A DNA stretch of 64,000 nt, from assembly GCF_003971065.1 (NCBI RefSeq), contig NZ_RYDV01000006.1:186001-250000 (forward strand). The letters run 5' to 3'. This DNA comes from Candidimonas sp. SYP-B2681 (lineage in GTDB: Bacteria; Pseudomonadota; Gammaproteobacteria; Burkholderiales; Burkholderiaceae_B). Under the pieces are notes generated by a model. The model saw only the letters and a list, made by a program, of their open reading frames with translations, made no database searches and was not told where the DNA came from. Made by a program: the position numbers and the translations under genes. The first letter of the stretch is position 1, and the number at the start of each line of letters is the position of its first letter. Below are positions 16,330 to 25,404 of this stretch, piece after piece.

Positions 16330-17392
16330 ATGACCCACATGAGAACATGGTTTAAGGCTGCTATGAAGCCTTTTACATCGCTTTTGTGGGGCGCCATGAT
16401 TTCAAAAACGTCTTCCAGTGCTAATGGGGCCTTGTCCGGGCAATATGAACCGGTTCGCAGGCGAGCGGGCAACCCTACACCCAGTTCGCTTGCGGGCATC
16501 AGATCCATAGGCATCAGATCCATACGAGACACGCTTAGCGGTCGCCGGCATTCCAAGGATTTCGCCTACGCACGCGGTGACTACCTGCGCAGCCGCGTCC
16601 TGGTAGTGGGCATCATCTTCGCCGTCATGACACCGCTGTGGATCGCAATCGATGCGATGGTGCTGCCCGCATCCACTCTCGCCTACACCACTCCAGGCCG
16701 TTTTTTCCTGTTGGCGGGATTGATCGCCACCATTCTTCTGGCCCGCTTTGGCCGCGCCAGAATTACACCAATACGTATTTCCGCGGGGCTCTTAATTGCC
16801 CTACCGGCGGCCTGGTCGGATATGGATTCATCCCCTTCTTGCTGGTTGCCACACTATCCGTTTTCCCGTTCACACTTTTTGAATCGGCATTGGCGGGGGC
16901 CTGGTTGCTTGGCCTGCACATTTTTTCGCAATGTGTGGCAGGCACATGGATGACTCCCCTCGGATGGGAACAGACCTGGTTACTGGCGGCGTTGCTGGTA
17001 GCAGCTTTGGCGGCGAATTACTTTCATCTGGGATTGCTGTTGCGCCTTTATCGAGAAGCGACGCACGATTCACTGGCGGGTCTGTTGAATCGAGGGGCAT
17101 TACTGCACAACTTGAACCAAATGGAACTGGCCAACCCAGACGGAGCAAAATCCTTATTAATGCAGGACCTGGATAACTTCAAGAAAATAAACGACAGCCA
17201 CGGGCACTCTGTAGGCGACCAGGTGCTGCGTCAGTTTGCCTCTGTCCTGCGTCAGCAAGTGCGCAAGATAGATTTGTCGCGCGCTACGGCGGTGAGGAAT
17301 TTGTTGCTGTGCTGATGGGCGCAAGCCACGGTGAAGCCATGACGGTTGCGGAACTAGACAACATCGCAACTGTGTGGTCGGGGAATAATTGA
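16330..17392 (+). pseudogene. Membrane-anchored GGDEF diguanylate cyclase, frameshifted twice and truncated
   Basis: Pieces of one protein lie in three frames. From the ATG at 16330 comes an N-terminal region and two membrane segments (RVLVVGIIFAVMTPLWIAI, FFLLAGLIATILLARFG). Near 16800 the homology passes to the next frame (FIPFLLVATLSVFPFTLFES, more membrane segments, then THDSLAGLLNRGALL and DLDNFKKINDSHGHSVGDQV, a classical GGDEF-domain start). Near 17283 it shifts again, to a frame reading YGGEEFVAVLMGA, the active-site loop, and ends at TGA 17392, about 70 residues short of a full domain. The intact protein would have made cyclic di-GMP. Two independent shifts plus a missing C-terminus point to a decayed gene rather than a single sequencing error. 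Confidence 0.8.
16495..16524 (+). repeat. 15-bp direct tandem duplication in the GGDEF pseudogene
   Basis: GGCATCAGATCCATA occurs twice in immediate succession (16495-16509, 16510-16524) and encodes GIRSI-GIRSI in the first frame. It is an in-frame duplication and not itself the cause of the frameshifts. Confidence 0.85.
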
Positions 17393-17423
17393 TTCCCCAG
17401 CCTCCTGCTAGACGGCTTTGCGC

Positions 17424-18266
17424 TCAGTCCCTTAGTGCAGCGCCGCCGGAAAATTCCTGTTCGCCACGCTGGAACGCCCCCGTAAATTGCCTCGCATGGC
17501 CCAGCATCGGCCCGGTGGGTTTGGCATATAGCAGACGACGGCTGACATCCAGACATCCGGATGCGCGTGCCCGGGCGAAAAAAGCGGCATGGTGGAACAG
17601 GACCCCTAGCGCATCCATGATTACCGCGCCATCCACCGACAGCATTTTGTGGCGTACCAGAAACTCATTGAGCACGCCGTCGCCCGGAATGATGACTTCG
17701 GCTCCAAGCCATAACGCTTCCTGGCACGAGGCGATGAACCGCTGTTTGATCGAATCGATCACCGCACCACTACCTTCCAGATCGTAGAGCTTGACAGCAG
17801 GTGACATCGCTACGACTCCGGCCAGCCGCGACGTCAAACCATACTGGTTGGCCAGATCTTCAGTCAGCATTTTCTGAAAGTCGGTCAAGGAAATGACCGC
17901 AAATTTGCGGCCCAGCGAACACGCCGTGAGCATGCAGGTTTCGGTCAAACTGACCACTGGTATATCAACCAAAGATCGCGCCTCGTGCAATGCGGGGTCG
18001 AAGAAACAACCCAAGGCAAAGGCATCGTAACCGGCAGCCTGCGCCGCTACCGCCGCTTCGCAAACCTGCTGAGCGTTAAAAATCCGCAATCCGGCGCGAC
18101 TATTCACGTCCATGGGCGCAGTCGCCGGCGGGTACGTTCCCGGACGTAGCCCATGCACGACGACCGAAACATCAGAACCCGCTACCGCATTTGCATGGGA
18201 CTGCAGCGTCTCGCGATAAAGGGGGAATTCATTAAGATCAGTAAAGCTCTGATGCCAGATTTTCAA
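17424..18266 (-). CDS. Asp/Glu/hydantoin racemase-superfamily enzyme, one catalytic Cys missing (copy 1)
   Basis: 280 residues starting MKIWHQSFT, the same opening as the second copy at 32808. The fold markers are YDAFALGCFFDPALHEARSLVDIP for the first lobe (Cys87 at the usual first catalytic position) and GAEVIIPGDG for the second lobe, where the normal second catalytic Cys ('GC') is replaced by Asp196. Two-cysteine members racemise amino acids or hydantoins or isomerise maleate; single-cysteine members include arylmalonate decarboxylase. This arrangement argues against a simple racemase. It is divergent from a Bug-flavoprotein-ETF operon, suggesting it acts on the same acid. The activity is unassigned. 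Confidence 0.8.
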   Translation of the reverse strand: MKIWHQSFTDLNEFPLYRETLQSHANAVAGSDVSVVVHGLRPGTYPPATAPMDVNSRAGLRIFNAQQVCEAAVAAQAAGYDAFALGCFFDPALHEARSLVDIPVVSLTETCMLTACSLGRKFAVISLTDFQKMLTEDLANQYGLTSRLAGVVAMSPAVKLYDLEGSGAVIDSIKQRFIASCQEALWLGAEVIIPGDGVLNEFLVRHKMLSVDGAVIMDALGVLFHHAAFFARARASGCLDVSRRLLYAKPTGPMLGHARQFTGAFQRGEQEFSGGAALRD

Positions 18267-18352
18267 TGTTGTCTCCTGTACGGCCGGCAGGGTTCGATAA
18301 GCCTATGCCTTTGTTGCCCGAGCATCATCATAATGGCAGCGGGCTGGCCATA

Positions 18353-18371
18353 TATTCGAAAAATCCGAATA
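18353..18371. promoter_or_regulatory. Inverted repeat between divergent racemase-like and Bug genes
   Basis: TATTCG and CGAATA are separated by AAAAATC, an interrupted palindrome with the T-N11-A core geometry of LysR-type sites (TTCG-N7-CGAA). It lies mid-way in the 223-bp gap separating the gene pair, so it may control both directions. No LysR gene is adjacent; the nearest is at 31907. Confidence 0.45.
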
Positions 18372-18489
18372 ACGCTTTCACTCTAGGCGATTGCCGCTCA
18401 GGCGCCGCACTATAGAATTTTCGAACTCAAGCCGTATCGTCCGACCCGCGGTTGGCCACCGAATAACAATCATTCAAAGAGACAAACAC

Positions 18490-19488
18490 ATGCTTAAGAC
18501 CTCGAAATCGCGTCGCGCAACCTTGCGCACGCTTGCGCTGGCGGTGCTGTCGCTGCCCACGTTCATTATTGCTACGCCAAGCCTGGCGCAGAATTTTCCA
18601 GCGCATCCCATCACGATGATTGTGGGGTATCCGCCGGGGGGATCCAACGATATCGTGGCTCGTATCGTGGCGCCCGCCATTGGCGAGGCGCTCGGAACCA
18701 CCATTGTCGTCGAGAACAAAGCCGGGGCCAGCGGCATGATTGGCGCAGGCAACGTGGCCAAGGCCAAGCCCGACGGCCATACCCTGCTTCTCTCAAGCGT
18801 AAGCCCGGTCGTGCTTTCACCACAGACCATGAAAAAGCCGCCGTTTGATTCCATGACCGACTTTACGCCTATCAATACGGTGGGCTTGACGCCCGAGGCT
18901 GTCGCCGTTGGACCCCACCTTAAGGTAAAGAACCTCAAGGAACTTCTGGAGTTAACGCGCAGCAAGCAGGTAACGTTGGCGTCTTCTGGTGCTGGCGGCC
19001 TGCCCCACTTGACGATTGAACTACTTAAACAGGCGTCCAAGGGAAACATCGTCCATGTGCCCTACAAAGGAGCTGGCCCGGCCGTTACCGACACCCTTGC
19101 CGGCCATGTGGACGGCATCGTGATGGACCTTCCCCCTTTGTATACGCTGATCAAAGACAAGCGCTTGAACGCCCTTGCCGTCACCAGTGACAAACGTGTC
19201 AGCTTCCTGGCCGATGTCCCAACTGCTCAGGAAGAACTTCCTGATTTCAATGTCGTCAACTGGGTGGGCATATTCGCACCTGCCAAAACTTCGCCCGAGG
19301 TCGTCGCCAAGATAGACGCGGCCATCAAGAAAGCCATCGCGCGCCCTGACATTCAAAAGCAATTGGAAAATGTCGCGGTCGTGCCGTCGGTCATGTCCGA
19401 CCCCAACGCTTTCCAGAATTTCTTCGGCACAGAGTTCACGCGCTGGGGCGGTGTTCTGAAAGCAGCCGGCGTCAGCATGTCGGAATAG
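18490..19488 (+). CDS. Bug-family periplasmic binding protein (flavoprotein/ETF cluster)
   Basis: 332 residues from the ATG at 18490, chosen over the longer frame from 18391 because MLKTSKSRRATLRTLALAVL begins a proper export signal ending near PSLAQ. The ligand loops are VGYPPGGSNDIVARIV and VPYKGAGPAVTDTLAGHVDG. It opens the plus-strand unit that continues with two flavoprotein dehydrogenases and EtfBA, with 109 bp before the first of these. No TctAB partner is present, so it must share a permease or act as a sensor. The ligand is probably the substrate of the flavoproteins (inference). Confidence 0.9.
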   Translation: MLKTSKSRRATLRTLALAVLSLPTFIIATPSLAQNFPAHPITMIVGYPPGGSNDIVARIVAPAIGEALGTTIVVENKAGASGMIGAGNVAKAKPDGHTLLLSSVSPVVLSPQTMKKPPFDSMTDFTPINTVGLTPEAVAVGPHLKVKNLKELLELTRSKQVTLASSGAGGLPHLTIELLKQASKGNIVHVPYKGAGPAVTDTLAGHVDGIVMDLPPLYTLIKDKRLNALAVTSDKRVSFLADVPTAQEELPDFNVVNWVGIFAPAKTSPEVVAKIDAAIKKAIARPDIQKQLENVAVVPSVMSDPNAFQNFFGTEFTRWGGVLKAAGVSMSE

Positions 19489-19597
19489 GCCCCTACCCGT
19501 ACTGGGCCGGGCTGAAAATCGGCAATAAACCAGCACAATGGAATGCGGACATCGAAGGCAGATGGTCCGCATAACGATGATATTTATGGAAAATAGT

Positions 19598-21079
19598 ATG
19601 GAACTCTATGATGTCGCAGTAATCGGGGGCGGGAACGCCGCCATGTGTGCCGCTATTGCCGCCCACGAAGATGGAGCCAGCGTCATCGTGCTGGAACGGG
19701 CACCCAAGGAACACAGAGGCGGCAACTCCGCTTTCACCGGGGGGGCCTTCCGAATCGCCTATCGCGGCATAGACGATCTGCTGACACTCGTTCCAGACCT
19801 GCATCCCGATGAAATAGAAAATAGCGATTTTGGCACCTACACCGAAGATCAGTTCTTCGAAGAAGTCGTCGCGATGAGCGGATACCGGGCCGACGCCGAT
19901 GTCCTCGAGACCGTCGTATCCCAAAGCCTGCCCACCATGCAGTGGATGCGCGAACATGGCGTAAGGTTCGTTCCTATTTACGGCCGCCAATCTTTCAAGG
20001 TCGATGGTAAGCAAAAGTTTTGGGGAGGCTTGACGGTCGAAGTCTCCGGCGGGGGCCTCGGCTTGATGGAAAGGCTTTATGCGCGCTCGGAACAACTTGG
20101 CATCGACGTGCGGTACGAAGCCCGGGCAACCGGTCTTGATCGCGAAGCCGACTACTGGACAATCGAATCCGAAGCCGAAAAAGTAAAGCAATCCATCCGC
20201 GCAAAATCCGTCATTCTCGCCACAGGAGGCTACCACGCCAATGTCTTGTGGCGGTCCAAATATTTAGGACCCAACTGGGATCTGGCCAAGGTGCGCGGCT
20301 CGCGCTACAACACGGGCGACGGCATCAGCCTGGCGCTGGATGCCGGCGCAACCCCTCACGGCAACTGGACGGGCTGCCATGCGGTCTTCTATGACCTGAA
20401 TGCGCCCCCGTTCGGCGACATCAATCTTCTGAATCAGCAAAAAAACTACTTCACCCTTGGCGTCGTGGTAAATGCCGACGGCAAGCGCTTTGTGGACGAA
20501 GGCCTTGACTTTCGCAACTACACGTATTCGGCCATGGGTGCCCGCGTACTGGCCCAGCCCGGTGCGGTGGCCTGGCAGATTTTCGACGCCAAGAGCGTCG
20601 ATTTATTGCCCGACGAATACCGCGTGAAGCATGCGACTCGTATCACTGCCGCCTCGATAGAAGAGCTGGCCGCGAAGCTTGACGGCATCAACCAGAAAGC
20701 ATTCCTGCAAACCATACAGGAATACAACCGCTCCATCGACGCCAGCGTTCCCTTCAACCCGGCCGTCAAAGACGGGCGCGGCACCGCTGGCCTTTCCATC
20801 CCAAAATCCAACTGGGCCAACGCCATCGATACCGGCCCCTTTGTCGCGTATGCCGTTACCTGCGGAATTACCTGCACCTTTGCGGGCGTCAAGGTCAATA
20901 CCCAGGGGCAAGTCTTGGACGACAGCGATCAAGCGCTTCCGGGCCTTTACGCCGCTGGCGAAATGGTCGGTGGTCTGTACTACGTGAAGTATGCGGGCGG
21001 CGTAGGGCTTACCGCAGGTTCCGTGTTGGGCCGAATTTCCGGTAAACATGCGGCCGCCTTGGCCGCCGGCACAGTCTAA
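19598..21079 (+). CDS. FAD-dependent dehydrogenase of the fumarate reductase/TcuA type (1)
   Basis: 493 residues from MELYDV at 19598; upstream in-frame ATGs at 19586 and 19538 have no better ribosome site. The FAD-binding start VAVIGGGNAAMCAAIAAHEDG and ERAPKEHRGGNSAFTGGAFR, the central GKRFVDEGLDFRNYTYSAMG and the closing LPGLYAAGEMVGG...GSVLGRISG are those of tricarballylate-dehydrogenase-like (TcuA) flavoproteins. The active-site His and Arg of true fumarate reductases are not conserved: CTFAGVKV replaces the 'HTxGG' segment and Tyr stands where GANR has Arg. It probably oxidises a carboxylic acid, passing electrons to the ETF encoded two genes downstream. Confidence 0.85.
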   Translation: MELYDVAVIGGGNAAMCAAIAAHEDGASVIVLERAPKEHRGGNSAFTGGAFRIAYRGIDDLLTLVPDLHPDEIENSDFGTYTEDQFFEEVVAMSGYRADADVLETVVSQSLPTMQWMREHGVRFVPIYGRQSFKVDGKQKFWGGLTVEVSGGGLGLMERLYARSEQLGIDVRYEARATGLDREADYWTIESEAEKVKQSIRAKSVILATGGYHANVLWRSKYLGPNWDLAKVRGSRYNTGDGISLALDAGATPHGNWTGCHAVFYDLNAPPFGDINLLNQQKNYFTLGVVVNADGKRFVDEGLDFRNYTYSAMGARVLAQPGAVAWQIFDAKSVDLLPDEYRVKHATRITAASIEELAAKLDGINQKAFLQTIQEYNRSIDASVPFNPAVKDGRGTAGLSIPKSNWANAIDTGPFVAYAVTCGITCTFAGVKVNTQGQVLDDSDQALPGLYAAGEMVGGLYYVKYAGGVGLTAGSVLGRISGKHAAALAAGTV

Positions 21080-21107
21080 TTTCGAATTCGCAACAAGGAA
21101 GTGCACC

Positions 21108-22481
21108 ATGGATTTACAGACAGAACTCGTAATCATCGGTGGCGGTTTGGCGGGATTCTCCGCGGCCCTGGAAGCCGCGAGCTCGGGGCATGATGTCATT
21201 CTTATCGAGAAGCAAGCCGACACCGGCGGCTCATCGGCAATGAGCGGTGGATGCCTGGCCTTTGCCGGCACCGACCTGCAACGCGAGAACCACATAGAAG
21301 ATTCCAGCGAACTATTATTCAACGACCTGCGCGAGGTCGGGCAATTTGAAAATGACGAAGAGCTGGTGCGGGTGTATACGGATAACCAGCTCGACACCTA
21401 CGAATGGTTGAAACAAGCTGGTGTGCAGTTTGGTCGCCATATCGAAGCGTCGTCCGGCCAGTCGGTGCCCAGAGTCCATAACGTTGACCCCGCCGATATG
21501 GTGCGCATCATCGCTGCGCAGGCCAAGGAAACGGGCAAGGTACAGGTGCTTACCTCGACGGCAGCGCAACGCCTGATACGCGATGCGGACACTGGCCGCG
21601 TCGAAGGGGTGAGCGTCCTTCGCAATGGCAAGACATTCAGTGTGGAGGGCAAGCTAGGGGTGCTTCTTGCCAGCGGCGGCTTCTGCCGCAACGCCGAACT
21701 GGTCCACAGGTATGCCCCCCAATACGATGCGGCAGTATTCATCGGTGGCGAGGGCAATGTCGGCGACGGCCTGAAGATGGCCTGGAAAATCGGCGCCGAT
21801 AACCGCGACATGATCTATATAAAAGGCACCTATGGCAAGCATCCCACCGATGAAACCAATCACCATAGCTGCCTGGCGGTATACAAAGGTGCCATTGCGG
21901 TAAACCAGGACGGCAAACGGTTTGTCGATGAGTCGATTTCCTACAAGCTGCTTGGCGATGCCTGCATTCGGCAGCCCTACGGCGCGACCTATCAAATTCT
22001 TGATCGCAAGATACTCGAAAGCGGCGACAACCTGACGCGTATCCTCGACCTGGAGCGTCGTCTGGAAGAAGGCTTGATGATAGAAGCCGACACTCTCGAG
22101 CAGCTGGCGGCGCTTATCGAAGTGCCGGCCGAAACCTTGATACACACCGTCAACCACTACAACGACTACGTAAGCGCCGGGGAAGATCCCGACTTCCGTC
22201 GTCAACATCTGGTTCACCAATATGGTGACCTGGTACGTATCGAGCAAGGGCCCTTCTATGCCTATCCGTCGACCGCGGCAGTGTTTGGCACCTATTGTGG
22301 CTTGTGCATTGATAAGCACATGCGGGTGCTAGACGTCTATGGCCAGGTGCTGGAAGGACTTTATGCCGCCGGGGAGGTCGTCGGCGGTTTGCATGGCGCT
22401 GCTTACATGACCGGAACGGCACTTGGTAAGGCGGCAATTTTCGGGCGCGTCGCTGCCAGAACGGCAACCGCGGCAGCTTAG
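21108..22481 (+). CDS. FAD-dependent dehydrogenase of the fumarate reductase family (2)
   Basis: 457 residues from the ATG at 21108 (AAGGAA upstream). It has the dinucleotide fold LVIIGGGLAGFSAALEAASSG, IEKQADTGGSSAMSGG, the second FAD contact GVLLASGGFCRN, GKRFVDESISYKLLGD and the C-terminal GLYAAGEVVGGLHGAAYMTG. The segment matching the fumarate reductase active-site loop reads FGTYCGLCID, unlike both true fumarate reductases and the preceding gene. It follows gene 1 by 28 bp and precedes etfB by 8 bp. Two non-identical flavoproteins in one operon could be a heteromer or act on consecutive intermediates. Confidence 0.85.
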   Translation: MDLQTELVIIGGGLAGFSAALEAASSGHDVILIEKQADTGGSSAMSGGCLAFAGTDLQRENHIEDSSELLFNDLREVGQFENDEELVRVYTDNQLDTYEWLKQAGVQFGRHIEASSGQSVPRVHNVDPADMVRIIAAQAKETGKVQVLTSTAAQRLIRDADTGRVEGVSVLRNGKTFSVEGKLGVLLASGGFCRNAELVHRYAPQYDAAVFIGGEGNVGDGLKMAWKIGADNRDMIYIKGTYGKHPTDETNHHSCLAVYKGAIAVNQDGKRFVDESISYKLLGDACIRQPYGATYQILDRKILESGDNLTRILDLERRLEEGLMIEADTLEQLAALIEVPAETLIHTVNHYNDYVSAGEDPDFRRQHLVHQYGDLVRIEQGPFYAYPSTAAVFGTYCGLCIDKHMRVLDVYGQVLEGLYAAGEVVGGLHGAAYMTGTALGKAAIFGRVAARTATAAA

Positions 22482-22489
22482 GAGCACCA

Positions 22490-23302
22490 ATGCATATTGC
22501 CGTATTGATTGCCGGCGTGGCCGATCCTAAGCGCCCGCTTGAGCGCCCGGTATCCGGGCAGTGGACCGATATCGTCGACTCGCCCACTACGCCGTTCAAG
22601 CTCAGCCCTTTTGACGAGGCCGCGCTTGAAACGGCGCTCAAATTCCGGAATCGCGACCCAAGCACCATTATCACGGCGTTGGTTACGGATGGGTCGACCG
22701 ACCTTGCATTGATGCGCTCGGTGGCCGCGTACCGGATCGAACGCGTATTCGGACTGTGCCCGCCAGCCGGCCAACGCGGTAATCCCGCATGGTTGGCGCG
22801 CCACGTCATGCAGGCGATTCAACTGCCAGACGCGCCAACCGATCTGATATTAATAGGGCGCGAACACGGCGACATGGACGACGGCATGACCGCCGCCTAC
22901 CTGGCTGAACACTGCGATTGGCCATTCGTGAGCCTTGCTCTACATGCCAAGCTAAGCGACGACGGAACGTTGGTATTCGAGCGCATTGCCACCAGCCAGG
23001 ACGAATCCGTCAGGGTGCCTATGCCGGCCTGCGCCAGCATCAGCAACGATAAAAACAACCGCCTGCGCCACCCCTTGATGAAGAACGTGATGCTGGCCAA
23101 GCAGCAGCAATTTCCCGTCATAAAGCCTGACACAGCAAATGCCGATACCGGCATCACGGTGCTACGTGTCGAACCGCCGGAATCGGCCTCGTCTGGGCAC
23201 GCGCCCTGCCGCATGTTCGATGGCACAGTTATCGAACAGGCGAATGCCTTGGCGTCTTACCTGAAAACCTGGCAGAACCCATCTGAATCTCATGCAAGCT
23301 AA
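22490..23302 (+). CDS. etfB: Divergent electron-transfer flavoprotein beta subunit
   Basis: 270-residue EtfB homologue. Recognisable landmarks are the N-terminal strand IAVLIAGVADP, FKLSPFDEAALETALKF (canonical 'NPFDExAxEeA'), GREHGDMDDGMTAAYLAEHCDWPFVSLA at the AMP/FAD-facing region (canonical 'GxxAxDxDxxQxGpxLAexLxWP'), and PMPACASIS...LMKNVMLAKQQQFPV. The AMP-contact motif is degenerate. ETF carries electrons from flavin dehydrogenases to the quinone pool. Its stop overlaps the etfA start by 11 bp. The sequence is further from the housekeeping type than usual, as expected for a pathway-specific ETF. Confidence 0.85.
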   Translation: MHIAVLIAGVADPKRPLERPVSGQWTDIVDSPTTPFKLSPFDEAALETALKFRNRDPSTIITALVTDGSTDLALMRSVAAYRIERVFGLCPPAGQRGNPAWLARHVMQAIQLPDAPTDLILIGREHGDMDDGMTAAYLAEHCDWPFVSLALHAKLSDDGTLVFERIATSQDESVRVPMPACASISNDKNNRLRHPLMKNVMLAKQQQFPVIKPDTANADTGITVLRVEPPESASSGHAPCRMFDGTVIEQANALASYLKTWQNPSESHAS

Positions 23303-24323
23303 TACGATTCGCAGTATTTATGCCCTTATTCATACGGGCCCGGCCATGGCGCAAGCTGACTTAGCCCCTCTGGAAGCCGCCAGTGAGCTGGCAAAGCGCT
23401 GTCAAGGAATAGCGAACGCTGTTCTTGTCGGCGCTGACCCGGATACTGCAGTTGAACGTGCGCGGGCGCTGGGCATGGAGAATGTCTGGGTGATCTCGAA
23501 TCCCGCCTGGCCGCAGCCGCTGCAAACACAGCAGCTGACCGATGTGTTTGCCGCCGCCCTTGCCTCTGGAAATAGCCTTCCTTGCACACCAGACACTGTT
23601 TTTCTTTTGGCCGCTGGCGCAGTAGGCGAAGAAATCGCCGGGCGCCTGGCCGCCAGGCTAAACGGGGTGCCCTTGGGGAAGATCAAGCAATTCGAATTTG
23701 ACGCTTCAGGCCATATGTCGGCGACCCGGACGGCATTCGGCGGGCGGCTAAACACTACCCTGAACTGTCAGGCCGGTCCTTTCTTTGCCGCAGTTAGAAA
23801 GCCCGACAACGCCATGGCCGCTAAGCCCATCGATGCGGGCTCAACGGCGGTCCATCACGTTTTGCACAGCGAACCGCTACGACCCGCCTATCCCGTGACC
23901 CCCATGGAACGCAGTGAGCAGCATGCCGCGCTTGAAGGAGCGCGGCTCGTGGTCGCAGGCGGCCGGGGCATGGGCAGCGAAGCGGGATTCACAGCACTTT
24001 ACGACTTGGCGGCCAAACTCGGTGGCGCGGTTGGCGGCAGCCTTCCGACGATAGACGCGGGCTGGGCTCCCGTGGCGCGGCAAGTCGGTCAGTCAGGCAA
24101 ATATGTATCACCAGAAATATACGTGGCGATCGGCATATCGGGCACTCCTCAACATATGGCGGGCATCGATCCTCATACCAAGGTTATTGCGATCAACAAA
24201 GATCCCGAGGCAGGCATATTCCAAGCAGCCCACATCGGCGTGGTGGCCGACTGGCAGGAATTCCTGCCCGCCTTGGTAAGCGCATGGGAGGCATTACGCC
24301 CCGCTCAGTCGAACGGGGCGTGA
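23292..24323 (+). CDS. etfA: Electron-transfer flavoprotein alpha subunit with substituted FAD-site residues
   Basis: 343 residues, usual length about 310-330. The C-terminal FAD domain is clear: LVVAGGRGMGSEAGFTALYDLA, IDAGWAPVARQVGQSGKYVSPEIYVAIGISG, QHMAGIDPHTKVIAINKDPEAGIFQAA. Two normally invariant flavin contacts differ. The Arg of the 'GASR' motif (human Arg249) is Leu251 here, and the Thr of 'GQTGK' (human Thr266) is Ser268; the 17-residue spacing between them is kept. Both residues tune the flavin potential in known ETFs, so this protein may work at a different potential. It ends 2 bp before a convergent Bug gene. Confidence 0.9.
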   Translation: MQANTIRSIYALIHTGPAMAQADLAPLEAASELAKRCQGIANAVLVGADPDTAVERARALGMENVWVISNPAWPQPLQTQQLTDVFAAALASGNSLPCTPDTVFLLAAGAVGEEIAGRLAARLNGVPLGKIKQFEFDASGHMSATRTAFGGRLNTTLNCQAGPFFAAVRKPDNAMAAKPIDAGSTAVHHVLHSEPLRPAYPVTPMERSEQHAALEGARLVVAGGRGMGSEAGFTALYDLAAKLGGAVGGSLPTIDAGWAPVARQVGQSGKYVSPEIYVAIGISGTPQHMAGIDPHTKVIAINKDPEAGIFQAAHIGVVADWQEFLPALVSAWEALRPAQSNGA

Positions 24324-24325
24324 TC

Positions 24326-25297
24326 CTAGTTTTGCGTGATGTTCTTGGCCTTCACCAAAACCTTCATGCGTTCAAACGACTTACTGATTTCCGCGGCATG
24401 CTCGGACGGAGTGGTTCCGCCGGGCATTGCACCCGCGGCGCGCAAGCGCTCTTGTAGAGCCGGGCTTTCGATGGCCTTGAGCACTGCACGATAAATCGTC
24501 TGGACCATTTGATCCGGAGTTCCCGCAGGCGCGACCAAGCCATACCATCCGGCTTCATTGGCTTCGTTCACGCCGACCTCCCCAAAGGTCGGAACATCGG
24601 GCACACTGGCTACGCGATTGGCTGACGCCAGCACAATGGGGCGCAACTTGCCGTCCTTTATATGCGCCGTTGCCGAAGGCAGTGCATCGATAAGGATGGG
24701 CACGTGCCCCGCCAGTACATCATTGGCCGCGGGGCCTGCACCGCGGTATGGGACGTGCATCATTGACACCCCGGTAGACAGCTTGAATTGCTCGCCCAAC
24801 ATGTGACCGCTGCCGCAGGTACCGGACGTTGCGTATTCGTACTTTTCGGGATGGGCCTGGATCATGGCCAGAAATTCCTGGTAGTTTTTGGCCGGGAAAC
24901 CGGGGTTGACCAGAATAACGTGCGGAGAACTTGCCAGACGGGTAATAGGAGCAAAGTCCTGTATAGGGTGGTAAGAAACCTTGGGATTGCAGGCTGGGTG
25001 GATGGCAAAGCCCGATGCCGAGGACAATCCGATGGTATAGCCGTCGGGAGCCGCCTTGGCGATCGCTTCAGCGCCAATGGCGCCGCTTGCTCCACCCTTG
25101 TTTTCGACCACGACCGCCTGACCCAGCACTTTACCCATCTCATCGGCAAACGTCCGACCTATCATATCGGTGGTACCGCCGGGCGGAAACGGAATAATCA
25201 AGCGAATAGCGCGGGCTGGATAGTCCTGTGCCCATGCAGTGCCTGCAGACGACAGGGAGACAAACGCCAAGAACAATAAACTGGGTAAGGGTCGCAT
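24326..25297 (-). CDS. Bug-family periplasmic binding protein
   Basis: 323 residues from the ATG at 25297 (GGAAAAG upstream); the open frame extends to 25444 through a region with no start signal. Signal peptide MRPLPSLLFLAFVSLSSAGTAWAQ. Ligand loops are IPFPPGGTTDMIGR and VPYRGAGPAANDVLAGHVP. Two cysteines in the mature part (IHPACNPKVSY and TSGTCGSGHML) are unusual for the family and could form a disulphide. It follows the SMP-30 gene by 107 bp on the same strand, and a lactone or its acid is a possible ligand. Confidence 0.9.
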   Translation of the reverse strand: MRPLPSLLFLAFVSLSSAGTAWAQDYPARAIRLIIPFPPGGTTDMIGRTFADEMGKVLGQAVVVENKGGASGAIGAEAIAKAAPDGYTIGLSSASGFAIHPACNPKVSYHPIQDFAPITRLASSPHVILVNPGFPAKNYQEFLAMIQAHPEKYEYATSGTCGSGHMLGEQFKLSTGVSMMHVPYRGAGPAANDVLAGHVPILIDALPSATAHIKDGKLRPIVLASANRVASVPDVPTFGEVGVNEANEAGWYGLVAPAGTPDQMVQTIYRAVLKAIESPALQERLRAAGAMPGGTTPSEHAAEISKSFERMKVLVKAKNITQN

Positions 25298-25404
25298 AGG
25301 TCTTTTCCAAGAAAAATGACGGTGTACGCGAGCCTCCCGGCCGGCGGGAGATCCGCCCGGCAAAGGGGCCGGGCGGCCGGCAAGACCGCCTCGCGAAAAT
25401 TGGC

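Noticed and set aside
16495-16524. 15-bp tandem duplication as the cause of the GGDEF frameshift
   Set aside because: 15 is a multiple of three and the duplication stays in frame; the shifts lie further downstream.
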